A stretch of 64,000 bases of DNA from Anthostomella pinea (lineage: Eukaryota; Ascomycota; Sordariomycetes; Xylariales; Xylariaceae): positions 4,464,001-4,528,000 of the forward strand of contig CAUWAG010000003.1 of assembly GCA_963556695.1 (NCBI GenBank). The letters run 5' to 3'. The translations under genes and the position numbers were made by a program. Position 1 is the first letter of the stretch, and each line of letters starts with the position of its first letter. The notes beneath the pieces are model-generated. The model saw only the letters and a list, made by a program, of their open reading frames with translations. It did not search any database and was not told where the DNA came from. Shown here piece after piece: positions 1-9,804 of this stretch.

Positions 1-804
1 GCGGAGAAGATATCCCGACTAGCTGAGAAGGCTTGGACAGGCAGAGACGATATTCCCATGAAGAACGAAGAACTTCTCCCCTTTGACGGAATAGCCACGC
101 TAAAATCTATCCACAGATATCAGAAGAAGATTGGATCTATTCTGTATGCTGCTGTGATTACACGCCCAGACGTAGCCTTTGCGGCTTCTTGACTATCACG
201 ATTCAACACAAATCCTAGCCCAGAGCACTATTCCGAAGCAGATCGACTTATTCGATACCTCTCTCGAACTCAACATCTTTCCTTACAATACGGCGGGTCA
301 GACACGTTCGAAGTAGCTAGCGACGCCTCCTTTGCCGACAATTCTATCGATCAAAAGAGTTCACAAGCATACGTTATGAGACTGTTCAGAGGGATTATTG
401 GTTGGCGAGCGAACAAGCAAGCTACAGTGACTACTTCCACCACGGAAGCGGAGTTATTGTCCCTTGCGCAGGCTGCTAAAGAAGCCATGTTCGTCTCCCG
501 CCTAATCCGCGAACTTGGAGTCTGGCTTGATAGCTCTCGAATCATCATACACTGCGATAATAAGCAGACGATCGGCCTCGTCAACAAAGACATCGCCAAA
601 CTACAGACCAAGCTGCGTCACGTTGATATTCACAATCATTGGCTACGACAAGAAGCTCAACGGAAGAGGATCAAGGTGGAATACGTTCCTACTGGGGATA
701 TGATGGCAGATGGTTTGACGAAAGTACTCCCTGCCGCAGCATTCAGAAAATTCACAAGGCAATTAGGACTCGTGGATATAAGAGATCGGATACAGCAACA
801 ATAA
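1..804 (+). pseudogene. Copia retrotransposon polyprotein, C-terminal reverse transcriptase/RNase H end (window-edge partial)
   Basis: Frame 1 reads as the end of a Ty1/Copia pol: the connection region after the polymerase (a YAA-ITRPDVAFA-type stretch), then RNase H with the D-ASFAD segment, the TTEAE motif, the IIHCDN motif and the closing ADGLTK motif that is standard at Copia RNase H ends. One in-frame TGA at 190-192 breaks the frame, so the copy is defective. The 5' part lies outside the window. A G-rich polypurine tract near 949-957 and an LTR at 958 follow, as expected for the 3' end of an LTR element. The class assignment is confident; activity is unlikely. Confidence 0.9.
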
Positions 805-957
805 ACCAAAGAGCTCTTGGATGAAGATCTTCAACATATGGAAGATCTATTGCCCGGTGGAGAATGTGGTGATGTGTACCTATCACAGGAATCATCAGAG
901 AACCAGACCAAATGCTTAGGAACAACCCCAATGGAAGGAATTGTTCCTGGGGGGGTG

Positions 958-1140
958 TGTTGAATGGGAGCCGGAAATAGACACCGGAAGATCTCCAGTG
1001 GGGCAGAGACGCACAGGGCATCTGACCCACCAAGAAGACAGATGATCAATCTCTGTACGCTGAAGAAGCAGAGAAGAAGAAGCACAAAAAACAGAAGACA
1101 CTTGACAACCTGGATAATCTGAACTCGCTTGCATCTGACA
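958..1140 (+). repeat. Copia 3' LTR
   Basis: The segment starts TGTTGAATG just after a G-run polypurine tract and ends CTGACA, giving TG...CA ends 154 bases after the stop of the Copia RNase H. It is followed by TCCGG and then by sequence collinear with the middle of a pogo element whose second copy (42157-44320) is continuous across this point and contains TCCGG there. The LTR end is therefore placed at 1140 and the Copia element is read as inserted in the pogo copy. The matching 5' LTR lies left of the window. Confidence 0.75.
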
Positions 1141-2654
1141 TCCGGCGGTCTCTAAGTTCCGTCTCATGGCCCAGCGGATGCTCCATGCCACCGGGGATGC
1201 TCAAGAATTAGGGAAAAATTGGGCATCCAAGTTCCTGTCTCGAAACCCGGAAGTCAAGATAATGAAGTCTCGTGTTATCGACTACAACCGAGTGAATGGT
1301 GCTATAGCGGCAAATATCAACATTTTTTTTGATTGGTGTGACGCCCCTGATATGGTTAACCTCATGCCAGCACGCTGGTACAACGTCGACGAAATGGGAA
1401 TCGCCCAGGGGGTTGGGGACTCCCATTGGGTGGTCTCCGAGGCCTCCGGCAACGTGGCTATGAAGAAAGGGGTTGAGAAGGATGAATGGATAACTGCCCT
1501 AGAGTGTGTGAGCGGATCAAGTGAGACCTTGCCGCCGCTGGTGATTCTCAAGGGGGTTAACGTACAAGCCCAGTGGTTTAGCAACCAAAATGAGGACAAA
1601 TTCACCGACTGGAGGTTTATTACGTCACCCAATGGATGGACCTCGAATCCCATTGCGTTAGAATGGCTTCAACGTATCTTTATTCCTCACATTCGGGAGG
1701 TCCACGGCAACACATGGGTGGTTTTGGTGTGTGATGGCCATGACTCCCACACGAATGACGAGTTCCTAGCCACCTGCTTGAGAAACAAAGTATGGTTGAT
1801 CTTTTATGAACCTCACTGTTCCCATGTAGTCCAGGTGTTAGATATGGGAGTCTTCAATTTGGTGAAGAAAAGGTTGAAGACCTTACTCCAGGAGACGCCC
1901 AGCGGCCGTCTGGGACTCAGGCCATCTAAGGAGGAGGTTTTAGAGTGCTACGAGCAGGCCCGGAAGGACACAATGACACTCCTTAACATCAGAATTGCCT
2001 GGAAAAAGACTGGGATTGTTCCTCGCAACAGAGCGGAGGCATTAAAATCGAAATATGTGATTCTGGAGGATAAGGGGGTGGCCAGGGCACGCAAGAGGGA
2101 CCCTAAGGCTTCCGAGCGAGCCACAGCACCAGATTTTCTCGAGATGGTAACTAAAACCATTGTCACAACACCCTCTGGAAGCCGGGCTTTGCGGGAGAGT
2201 GCTCGAAAGCTCGAAAGAAAGGACCCTTCCTTTGGGGGGCCCTCTGAGCGCTTGTTGGTGCGGAAGGCTGGCAAGGCCATGGATATTCAGGCTGCTACCA
2301 TTACAAATCTACGGGCCAAATATGAGCTGCTTGAGGCTCAAGTGGCTAAAAAGGCTAATACCACTCGAAAAGCAGTCAAACCAACACCAGGGGAACAATT
2401 CATCACAATGGCTAACATAAGGGAGGCCAAAATGGAGCTGAGGAACAGGAGGGTCTATAGGGACTCCGCTGCAGGCGAAGAGGTCCCACAAGAGGTCCCT
2501 GGTAAAGATTTAGGGTCGGAATCGGATTCTAGGAGCTGTATTATGGTTAGAACACCACGACCTTAGTGTATTTAGCAACTGTGGTGGTTGTAGATGGCTT
2601 CATCTGAATGAGAGTGGTGTGGTGTGGAGTGGTCCGTAGGGGGGGGTGAGATGT
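1141..2654 (+). mobile_element. pogo/Fot1-like DNA transposon copy 1, right part
   Basis: This stretch is nearly identical to the minus-strand element at 42157-44320. It ends at 2654 with GGTGAGATGT followed by TA, the same terminal sequence and TA flank as the complete copy. Its left part is not in the window because the Copia element interrupts it at 1140/1141. TA target duplication and a DDE transposase place it in the Tc1/mariner superfamily, pogo/Fot1 branch. Confidence 0.85.
1166..2566 (+). CDS. pogo-like DDE transposase, C-terminal 466 residues
   Basis: The open frame of 466 codons matches the DDE_1 (CENP-B/pogo) endonuclease domain. The acidic triad is visible at residues 75 (NVDEMG), 190 (VCDGHDSH) and 226 (QVLDMG); the last two are 36 residues apart, typical of pogo/Tc1 enzymes. 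The HTH and CENP-B-type DNA-binding region that precedes it in the second copy is missing here because a Copia element sits just upstream at 1140. The tail is basic and contains a coiled-coil-like stretch. This copy has no internal stop, unlike copy 2, so it is the better preserved of the two, but without its N-terminal DNA-binding region it should not act alone. The listed start is simply the first ATG in the frame. Confidence 0.85.
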   Translation: MAQRMLHATGDAQELGKNWASKFLSRNPEVKIMKSRVIDYNRVNGAIAANINIFFDWCDAPDMVNLMPARWYNVDEMGIAQGVGDSHWVVSEASGNVAMKKGVEKDEWITALECVSGSSETLPPLVILKGVNVQAQWFSNQNEDKFTDWRFITSPNGWTSNPIALEWLQRIFIPHIREVHGNTWVVLVCDGHDSHTNDEFLATCLRNKVWLIFYEPHCSHVVQVLDMGVFNLVKKRLKTLLQETPSGRLGLRPSKEEVLECYEQARKDTMTLLNIRIAWKKTGIVPRNRAEALKSKYVILEDKGVARARKRDPKASERATAPDFLEMVTKTIVTTPSGSRALRESARKLERKDPSFGGPSERLLVRKAGKAMDIQAATITNLRAKYELLEAQVAKKANTTRKAVKPTPGEQFITMANIREAKMELRNRRVYRDSAAGEEVPQEVPGKDLGSESDSRSCIMVRTPRP

Positions 2655-2656
2655 TA

Positions 2657-3032
2657 GAGGTGTCAGTTAAGATACATTCAGATCCGCGCACGAGCCCATC
2701 CTCGCTGTAGCGGTACCAATCTGGAGTGTCCAGATGGTTTTAGTCAATACCCAAGCACGATTCTGTCAGAAAAACCTCCTGTCCAGTGACAAAGTGACCC
2801 AATGAACCTCAGTCCTCTGGTGTACACATCGTTCCAGTAGCCGTTCGATATATGTCGCATTGGTGGGTGAAGTAAGTATTTGTTATCTGCTGGCAAGAGA
2901 AACTACAAGGGGAAAAACCTCGCAGGAATGAGTGTCATGAAGACAAGCTGCTTGGCTATCAGGTTCTGCAATAATGGGGCCTCTCCACTGTCGTGTGCTG
3001 GTTATCGACTCGCACAAGCCGGGTCACAAGGG
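2657..3032. other. Gap between pogo copy 1 and the tRNA-like sequence
   Basis: No convincing coding frame or repeat was seen in this stretch. It lies between the right end of the pogo element and the tRNA-like sequence. Confidence 0.5.
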
Positions 3033-3124
3033 GGCCATATCAGGATTCGAACCCACTTGTTCTCGTCGCCCACCGCACAAACGAGAACACAACCAGGCGC
3101 ATTTGACCATTGCGCCATACGGCC
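3033..3124 (-). tRNA. tRNA-like sequence, isotype unresolved (possibly intron-containing or a pseudogene)
   Basis: On the minus strand a 7-base acceptor stem can pair the two ends (GGCCGTA with TATGGCC, one G-T pair). A 4-base D stem GCGC/GCGC lies in a good A box (TGGCGCAATGGT), and a perfect B box (GGTTCGAATCC) sits at the T loop. The middle is too long for a plain tRNA and folds into a 7-base hairpin GTTCTCG/CGAGAAC, which could be an intron or a degenerate insertion. The T stem pairs poorly. The Gypsy remnant begins immediately beside its 5' end. It may be a functional intron-bearing tRNA, a tRNA pseudogene or a tRNA-derived SINE head. Confidence 0.4.
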
Positions 3125-4734
3125 GTTCTCTAGAGGGTGTTCAGCTTATTGATGCCATCTTGACAGCCAACCGCTCTTCAGAGACCCTACTCCTTGAGCA
3201 GGAAAAAGCCAAACACAGTCAGTAGGGCTATAGTCTTGCTGATGGCTTGTTACTGAAAGAGGGACGCCTCATAGTGCCTGATAAGGGGCACCTACGCACA
3301 CGGCTTTGTGATGAGATTCACAGACTACCTTCCCGTGCACACCCTAGTCGGAACAAGATGCATGCCTTAGTAGCAGAGCGTTACTCTTGGCCAGGTATAG
3401 GTGCTTTTTTAGACCGCTATTGCGCTCATTGCCCGGAATGCGGCAGAGGCCGTAACTCCCGTCTCAAGCCAGTCGGTTTGTTACAACCCCTGCCTATACC
3501 AGATCGTCCTTGACAGCATGTCTCTATGAACTTCAAGACTATGCCAAAAGACAAACTAGGCTATGATACGATCTATGTGGTGGTAGACCGACTAGGCAAA
3601 CGCCCGTGGTCTATTCCGACATATAAGACGTGTACAGCCAAGGACCTCGCCACCTTATATTTCAATGGACCTTGGAGAGTCTATGGCACCCCTGAGACTG
3701 TGACTTCAGACTGTGGTTCCCAGTTCATTGCTGCCTTTTTAGATGAATTAGCCAAGCTTACAGGGATGGACCTACCCCACTCTACCGCAGAGCACCCTCA
3801 GACGGATGGTCAGACAGAGATCATTAACCAGTTCCTCCAGACCAAGCTCTGACCCTTCATAAGCCACTTTCAGGATGACTGGTCTCAGCTGCTGCCCTGT
3901 CTGGATTTTGCTTATGCCACACAACCTCATACAAGTACCGGCTTATCTCCAGCTGAGGTTAAAATGGGGTTTCTTCCAATTATGACATTTGACTGGGATA
4001 AACGCAGTCTCTTCTCAAGAAAGACGCCTATTACAGAGCGGCTTAGTCATTCAGACGATCAAGAGTTTGCTGAACGCCGGGCACAGGCCATGGCATGGGC
4101 CAAAACCAACCTCTTTAAGGCACAAGCAAAGTATAAGAAGCAGGCTGACAAATCCCGACAACCAATTGACTGGAAGCCAGAAGATATGGTATATGTACGC
4201 AAAGGAGCGTGGCGTACTGACCGCCCACATGATGGGTTGGACAACCCCTATATGGGATCATATCAAGTTGTCAAACAGATCAATGAGAACGCCCTTGAGA
4301 TTGACTTACCCCCTGGGATAAACGCTTATTGGGTTATTAACGCAAGCCGCTTAGTACGGTCACCAAATGACCCTGTCCCAGGTCAGGTGATCCCTCCACC
4401 GCCTCCCGTCAACGTGGATGGTGTTCCTGAGTGGGAAGTTAACAAAATTCTGTCCTCCTGCCTAACCCGGAACAAGCTGGAGTACCAGACTGAATGGACA
4501 GGCCATGATCCTGACCCGACGTGGTACCCAGCAGCTGACTTCAGAGGCTCGGCTGTACGCGTCAAAGAGTTCCATGACACAAATCTCCAGGCGCCAGGTC
4601 CCCCTCAAAGGTTACAGCAATGGATAGAGGCCGCTGCTGATAATCAGGACCTAACTGATCACAAAGAAAACAATCTGCCTACAAGAGGCTCTGCGCAAGG
4701 AGTAAGGAGAACTCGGAAGAAATCATCGTTATAA
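3125..4734 (+). pseudogene. Gypsy (chromovirus) polyprotein remnant: integrase and chromodomain
   Basis: A single frame runs from about 3130 to 4734 and encodes the end of a Ty3/Gypsy pol. In order it shows the HHCC zinc-binding domain of integrase (EIHRLPSRAH ... CAHCPECG), the integrase core with VTSDCGSQF and the E of STAEHPQTDGQTE, a GPY-like region, and a C-terminal chromodomain (GVPEWEVNKILSS ... YQTEWTGHDP). Three in-frame stops at about 3223, 3511 and 3850 break it, so it is dead. The reverse transcriptase half is missing: the fragment begins abruptly beside the tRNA-like sequence. The stops fit loss of a Gln, a Trp and an Arg codon by single transitions. The 3' LTR follows at 4761. 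Confidence 0.9.
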
Positions 4735-4760
4735 ACCGACTCTAATAAGAGAGGGAGTAG

Positions 4761-4972
4761 TGTAACGGCCTGCACAGACCTTCCCACATGACAAGCCAAT
4801 ACTTCCCAATAGGGGAAGGATCTGACCAGAGAATCCCCTTAAAGGGGCAACCTCCCGCTGTACCTATCTCTCTCTCCCTTCCTTTCCCCTCTAGTCTTGA
4901 TATTTTTGTCAATAGAGTAATAGCTGTTTGCTGCAGGCCATGTCCCAGCTCCTCAGTATGCTCACCGTGACA
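4761..4972 (+). repeat. Gypsy 3' LTR
   Basis: The LTR begins TGTAACGGCCTGC after a purine-rich tract and ends CTCACCGTGACA. A closely related 223-base solo copy with a clear target duplication lies at 43065-43287, which confirms both ends. The main differences are an insertion of about ten bases near the start of the solo copy and scattered transitions. Confidence 0.9.
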
Positions 4973-6100
4973 ATAGCCGTTTATATATATATCTAATTAA
5001 CTTGTATAAGCAATAAATAGCTGTGTTAGATTTTGAATAATAAATAGTTTTTAACTTTATATTAAAAAAGGTAACTGCCTAAAGCTTAATACTTTTCGCC
5101 TTTTAACGTGCAAATTCTTTATAAACTTGTTTGATATATAATAAGTTAGGGCTATTTAATTGATACGTATAAAAATAAGAATCCTTACATAGCTAGAAAG
5201 TTTAACCAATAAGCTTTGTGTTTTCAACCCAGCAGATTAAGACATGGTATTAATTAAGGAGTATACCTCTTTAACATACAAAGTGTTTAACTAGCTTTTA
5301 ACAACGAGACATACCAGGCTTTCTTAAAGTTTTTGTGTTCTTACCACATAAGTCAACTAATTAATAGCCGATAAAAGAATGACGAATGACATATAGCATA
5401 ATCCTAGAAGCTTCGCACGAAGCCAGTGGTATTAATAAGAAATAAGTAGACTTTTATTGCTCACATGTAAGTGCGTGAGAAGAATGCGGGTTTGTATTGG
5501 GGTCCGATGCTATCCACTTAACTCAGAGACTGGCCATTTTCTCGCGCCTGCTCCACCACTTCCGGACTGCCCGTTTACATCCTCAAGAGGTATGTATCTT
5601 ACCTAGGTTTGACGTGTGTTTCTCGCGTTACTCATCCGCGTCCAATATGTAAGCATTAAAATGAAACCCTCAGGCATTCAGGAGGTACATTATAATGTTT
5701 AATTGATTTTCTAATAGATATGAGGATAGACATCATAGCTAAACAATCGCTCCGGCATTGGGCTGGCGGCAGCAAGCATGGCCTGATTTTAATTCCCGTC
5801 GCTGAAAAGAAATGGCCAGTGTCCGAGGTCAAGGGGATAGAGGCTCAGCGCAAAGGGTTGACGAGATAAGCTATACACAAGACATGGTGAATCATATGTA
5901 TCATGGTTTATGGTGATATGATCGAATGGTGTTCTCAAAAGATGCTCTCTAGGTAACCATTGCGTCTATTGCTATGATTCGAAGAAGCCCTCCCTCTATT
6001 TCCCATCCACCGGTAGCGACGGTCCAATAAAGTGCGTGAGCGCATTCTCATCACTGATCGGTTCGCACTTTCTACACCAACCACGAATCTTGACGGTACC
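4973..6100. other. AT-rich gene-free stretch
   Basis: The first 480 bases are strikingly AT-rich, with long runs of A and T and no usable frame. The rest is mixed sequence without a recognisable gene. The composition is what RIP-treated repeats in ascomycetes look like, but no parent repeat was identified. Confidence 0.6.
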
Positions 6101-6127
6101 TCGTGATGCCTGCTCCGGATCCTGTCA

Positions 6128-6240
6128 AATGGCACGCAAGCCACAGTGGCGTTCAGGGAAGTGGCAGTGCACCACCAACAGGGCCTCTAGGGCAATTTCA
6201 GGCCCTGCAGCTTACGACAGCAGATCCTTCAGAAACAGAC
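6128..6240 (+). pseudogene. Relic of the 3' end of an alpha/beta-hydrolase gene
   Basis: About 110 bases match the last 60 bases and the 3' flank of the intact hydrolase gene at 13258-14037. The final residues (an NG-QATVAFREVAVH-type end), the stop codon and some 50 bases beyond the stop are all recognisable, with a few substitutions. Nothing upstream of about 6120 resembles the rest of the gene. It is a scrap left by a segmental duplication or a deletion of a paralogue. Confidence 0.75.
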
Positions 6241-6271
6241 ACTCCAATGAGAATCACCAGAATACACGTCA

Positions 6272-7258
6272 TCAACCAGATGAACCATAATACACGCTGT
6301 TTGACAGATCCTGGTAAGAGTCTAGCTGCCAAATCGAGTAGAAGTTGGAATTTGATCCGCAATCTTCACAAGTCTGAGGTGCCCACGTCCGAACCAAGGG
6401 CGCGAAGGCAAGGTCTTGCTCAATCATTTCGCGCAAGACAGCAGCGCAGTACTGTGGCAGCGCGTACATCCGAGACTCAAAGTAGCCCACATGCATAGCG
6501 GCAAAGAGAGTGTGCCAGGGGAAGTCAGCCAGCACAGCTCTCAGAGGTTCACACGTCGATGACCCTTGACAGTACACGTTCGTCGCCACCTCGAAGAATT
6601 GATCCACGAACTCATCGTCTATGATAGCTTCGAAATCGATGGGCGCCTCGCGAGAGGGGGCGGCATAGAACTCTTGCTGGACCCTGCCTGCTCGATGAAT
6701 CAGAGCTTCGTGGAGGATGTTGGTGGCAATATCGCTCAGCTTCTCAAGATCGAAGAAGTCAGCTACAGTGAAGAGTCTGAGGCAGGTCGGTAACACTGTC
6801 TCGTCGTTTGCCAGGAGTTTCGCAAGGTCGGGCGTGGCTGCAAGGGGTGGTCAATGAATCAAGTTGGCATGGTCCACTGGAGCCAACTAACCTTTCTCAG
6901 TGTAGATATAGTTGATGATCCAGCCGACCTCAAGGGGGTCCTGTTCCTGCAGTTCGATATGGCGATCTGTGGCTTCCTGTAGTGCAAGTAGTCAGATTTT
7001 GCGTCTGTGGTGCAGGGGCCACTGGACTGACCTTGAAGCCGCCGCATAATGCGGACCGGAAATACTTGCTTCGTGTTGACAGAAGGTTGCGATGCAGGTT
7101 CTACGTCTTATGCCCGCGGGTTACGGTGACGTCGGAGAACATGCCTGTTTCGAGGAGCCTTTGGGAGTGTCGTCAGTATATGTCTGACAATATTGATGAT
7201 GGATGGGACACACTCTCCGTCCGACTCGGTGACCGAGTCGGACTTTCTTTTTTTGGCC
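6272..7258 (-). pseudogene. BTB/POZ-domain protein gene with one nonsense codon
   Basis: Coding pieces on the minus strand join as a fungal BTB protein: a short first exon from an ATG at 7258 (MAKKRK, acidic), a BTB exon ending at 7032 (LLETG-MFSDV ... SKYFRSALCGGFK), exon 6892-6976 (EATDRHIEL ... INYIYTE) and a last exon 6272-6837 (LFTVADFFDLEKL, the usual end of the fungal BTB fold, then about 170 residues). Two introns of 54-55 bases (6838-6891 and 6977-7031) have good GT-AG ends; the one before the BTB exon is less certain. A TAG at 7101-7103 falls where relatives normally have Trp just before the LHR-type motif. Everything else is open, so this is a recent pseudogene or an allele with a single lesion. 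BTB proteins of this kind have no known specific function. Confidence 0.7.
7219..7243. repeat. 25-base perfect palindrome
   Basis: Two 12-base arms (GTCCGACTCGGT and its exact complement) flank a single central base. It lies in the predicted first exon of the BTB gene and would make a strong cruciform or a symmetrical binding site. Confidence 0.85.
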
Positions 7259-7425
7259 ATAGTTGCCCGAGTTTGAATGCAACGCGATGCAGGTGAATGT
7301 TGATAAACGTAATAGCGTGGTTATTTACATGGTTTTCAGGTATGAGAATAGCATTAGAACTTGCCCTCATTCAAATAGGAAGTCCCATTGTTCAGGGCAC
7401 TGCCAGGAAGCCCCATTGTCTAAAG

Positions 7426-7565
7426 TATCACAGTTCGACTGCTGGTGACTCCAGAAATGACTTGGTTGATGTACGTGAAGAAGGAAAGAAAATATGTGCT
7501 AGCTAGGTGTCATGATCTGACATATATACCCCTGGGCTGTAGGGCCGTCATCTAGTGCCGTGACA
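7426..7565 (-). repeat. Short LTR (solo or remnant), same family as 47460-47609
   Basis: Read on the minus strand it begins TGTCACGGCACTA and ends with a degenerate CTGTGATA. It shares with the copy at 47460-47609 the TATA-like stretch and the segment CTTCTTCACGTACATCAAC near its end. No target duplication is visible, so it is an older or rearranged copy. Confidence 0.75.
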
Positions 7566-9804
7566 AAGGCACTGACTGGGTATTCAAACCTAGCTATAGC
7601 CCTTGAGTATTTTCTCGCCGTCGACCTCCTAACGAGTTACTGTTGGATATCATACCAGGCTGAGGCTTTCGGGGCTGAATGCGCTAATGGGTTTAGCCTC
7701 AGGGCAGTCAGCCCACCCTCAGGCCACCAGGATCCTGGCGCCATTATCGTATGATTATCTGGTCACCCTGATGGCACACCTGTACATATGGGGGCTTCTC
7801 CCCCAGAGATCTTCTTCTCTTTCCTTTCAATACAGAACGGTTTGAAATCTCACAGTTACTCACTACCAGACCACCCAAAGCCCGTTGCAGCTTGAGCCTC
7901 ACTACTGGCCAAACCAAATCAGTTTGCTCCTGCAGTGGAATCAAACTTTCCCATCCGGCTATCCTTCTCCTACGCGGTCTTTCCTTCATGCCATCACCCC
8001 TTCCACATTATCTGCACTCTTTCACGAATGAACCAACCCCACAAACTACATATGCAAGCTTAAATCCTTCCGGTTTCGTTGTCTAGTACCAGAGTTATTG
8101 CAACATTGCACTACCTTAACGGTCTCCTTCCCGAGGGACGCACCAAGTCCAACACTGCCATTGCGTAGCAACCTTGGCATCAACAGGACATCCCCTTCCA
8201 AGCTCCTACTTTTTGGCTACTTTCCTACACCAAGGAAGATCTTTTCCCCCGGATACTTCTCGTTCCACCACAGGGCTGTTAAGGATAATGGCACCCAAGG
8301 AGCGGATGGCTGAGACGAGCGCCTATTTCAACAATGGCTTTGGCGACCCGGCCAATGACGAAGACGACTTCGTCTGCGGAGATGAGTAGGGTGAGCCCCT
8401 CCACACAGTGCCTCATTTTAATGGACTCCACGAAGTTAAGAAGGAATATGTGAGGCCCAGCGGCAACCCGTCATCGATTCCGCACGCTGTGGATAATAGA
8501 CAACCTCCTTCGTCCGCTCGGGGTGGTCGGGATGCCCGGCGGAGGCAAAACGACGAAGCCAAATGTTAAATCAACGACGTCAGACGCGTCTGGTAAGTTG
8601 GAAGTACCAAAGACACAGTGTCGCAGGAAGAGGGTAGCTACCCAGCCTGCCCAGCTAGAAGCGCCGTCGTCGCGGTCGGTTGAAGCAGTCAACGCTCATA
8701 TAAACGGTCTTGGCGACTTCAACCTGGGCGTTTTTCATAGTCAAAAAATCTATTCCAGGAACCAGGGAGGAGACAGGTCAACTAATTCCTCTCTATCTGT
8801 GTTTTTCTTTCATCGTGTTGGTGAGCGACCTGGCAGCGGCCCAGTGACTTGGTGTACCGTCGCCTTAGCTCAGCGTCGTTCGATCGTGAGAAGCTCTTGA
8901 ACTCCCTAAAATGTCTTTTAGGCCGTTGATCGACCACTCCCCATTGTTATGCCTTCGTACTGTGCCTTGGACACGGGATGATAAGATGATGCAGTCGCAG
9001 TTTCGGAGACGTAGACGAGACTCGGCCGAGCCCGATGTCACCCCTGGCTGGACGTTTGATCGCCGTTGCGATTCCAAGACTCTGATTGGTTCTCGACTGC
9101 ATTTGCCGCCCGATCGGGTGGGCATCGGAGTCAACACCATCTCAACATCTCCAACCGCGTAGATATTGGCGGTGAGCGGTGCCGTCCTGGTGTAAATAGA
9201 GCCAGTTGCAGTGGCTATGTGCGATGTGCCTCGGATGGTCAAATTGTTTTCATTGACTGTCAGTCTTCCGCCCGCCCGAACGTACTTGATAGCGTTCGAC
9301 AATCGCAAGATACCTCCCGAATCAATAACGCCTTAAGAATCGACTAGAGATGAGACGAACACGATCTAGCCGACGAAATAAGCGATACATGCAAGCGACT
9401 CCGCTTCTTCTTGGCTTGCCTGGGCCAAGAAAAATGAACCCATATCTCGTCGCAGGTTCGTCCCGTGTCACGCGGGTGCTGTGGTATGATCATCGCCAGA
9501 TGCAACTTGCCAGTGTCGATCTCCACCAGCAACGGGCCCTCACTGCGATCCATGCTATGAACTCCCAGAAAGTGTACTTAAACCCTCAGCGCCTCCGATG
9601 TTGGTCGTTCGTCTATCCTCACCATCCGGCTCACCAACTACCGCCTGCTTCAGTTCTTTCGTTACGAGTTGACCTCGATCTTTACACCAAGTTCTGCGAG
9701 CTTCTTCCATTCTAGTAAATACTTTTACAGTTTCAAACACTACACCGCAAGCCGGTCTTCTACCCCTTTCAAACCACCAAGAATCACCCCATCCAACCAC
9801 CAAA
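7566..9804. other. Gene-poor stretch with possible decayed coding fragments
   Basis: No intact gene was found. The plus strand at 8288-8570 reads as plausible protein (MAPKERMAETSAYFNN ...) but is broken by a TAG and a TAA, and its family was not recognised. The minus strand at about 9150-9335 contains a peptide ending in a NIYAVGDVE motif, listed separately. The last part is the promoter and 5' leader of the small secreted protein gene. Confidence 0.4.
9150..9335 (-). pseudogene. Possible remnant of a pyridine-nucleotide-disulphide oxidoreductase
   Basis: The minus strand reads RAGGRLTVNENNLTIRGTSH and, after an unexplained 17-residue insert, NIYAVGDVE. This pattern resembles the second FAD-binding motif of AIF/NADH-type flavoproteins (L-V-GT-HIYAVGD). 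No glycine-rich NAD or first FAD motif is visible nearby, and the frame after it does not look like a flavoprotein. If real, it is only a fragment. Confidence 0.25.
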
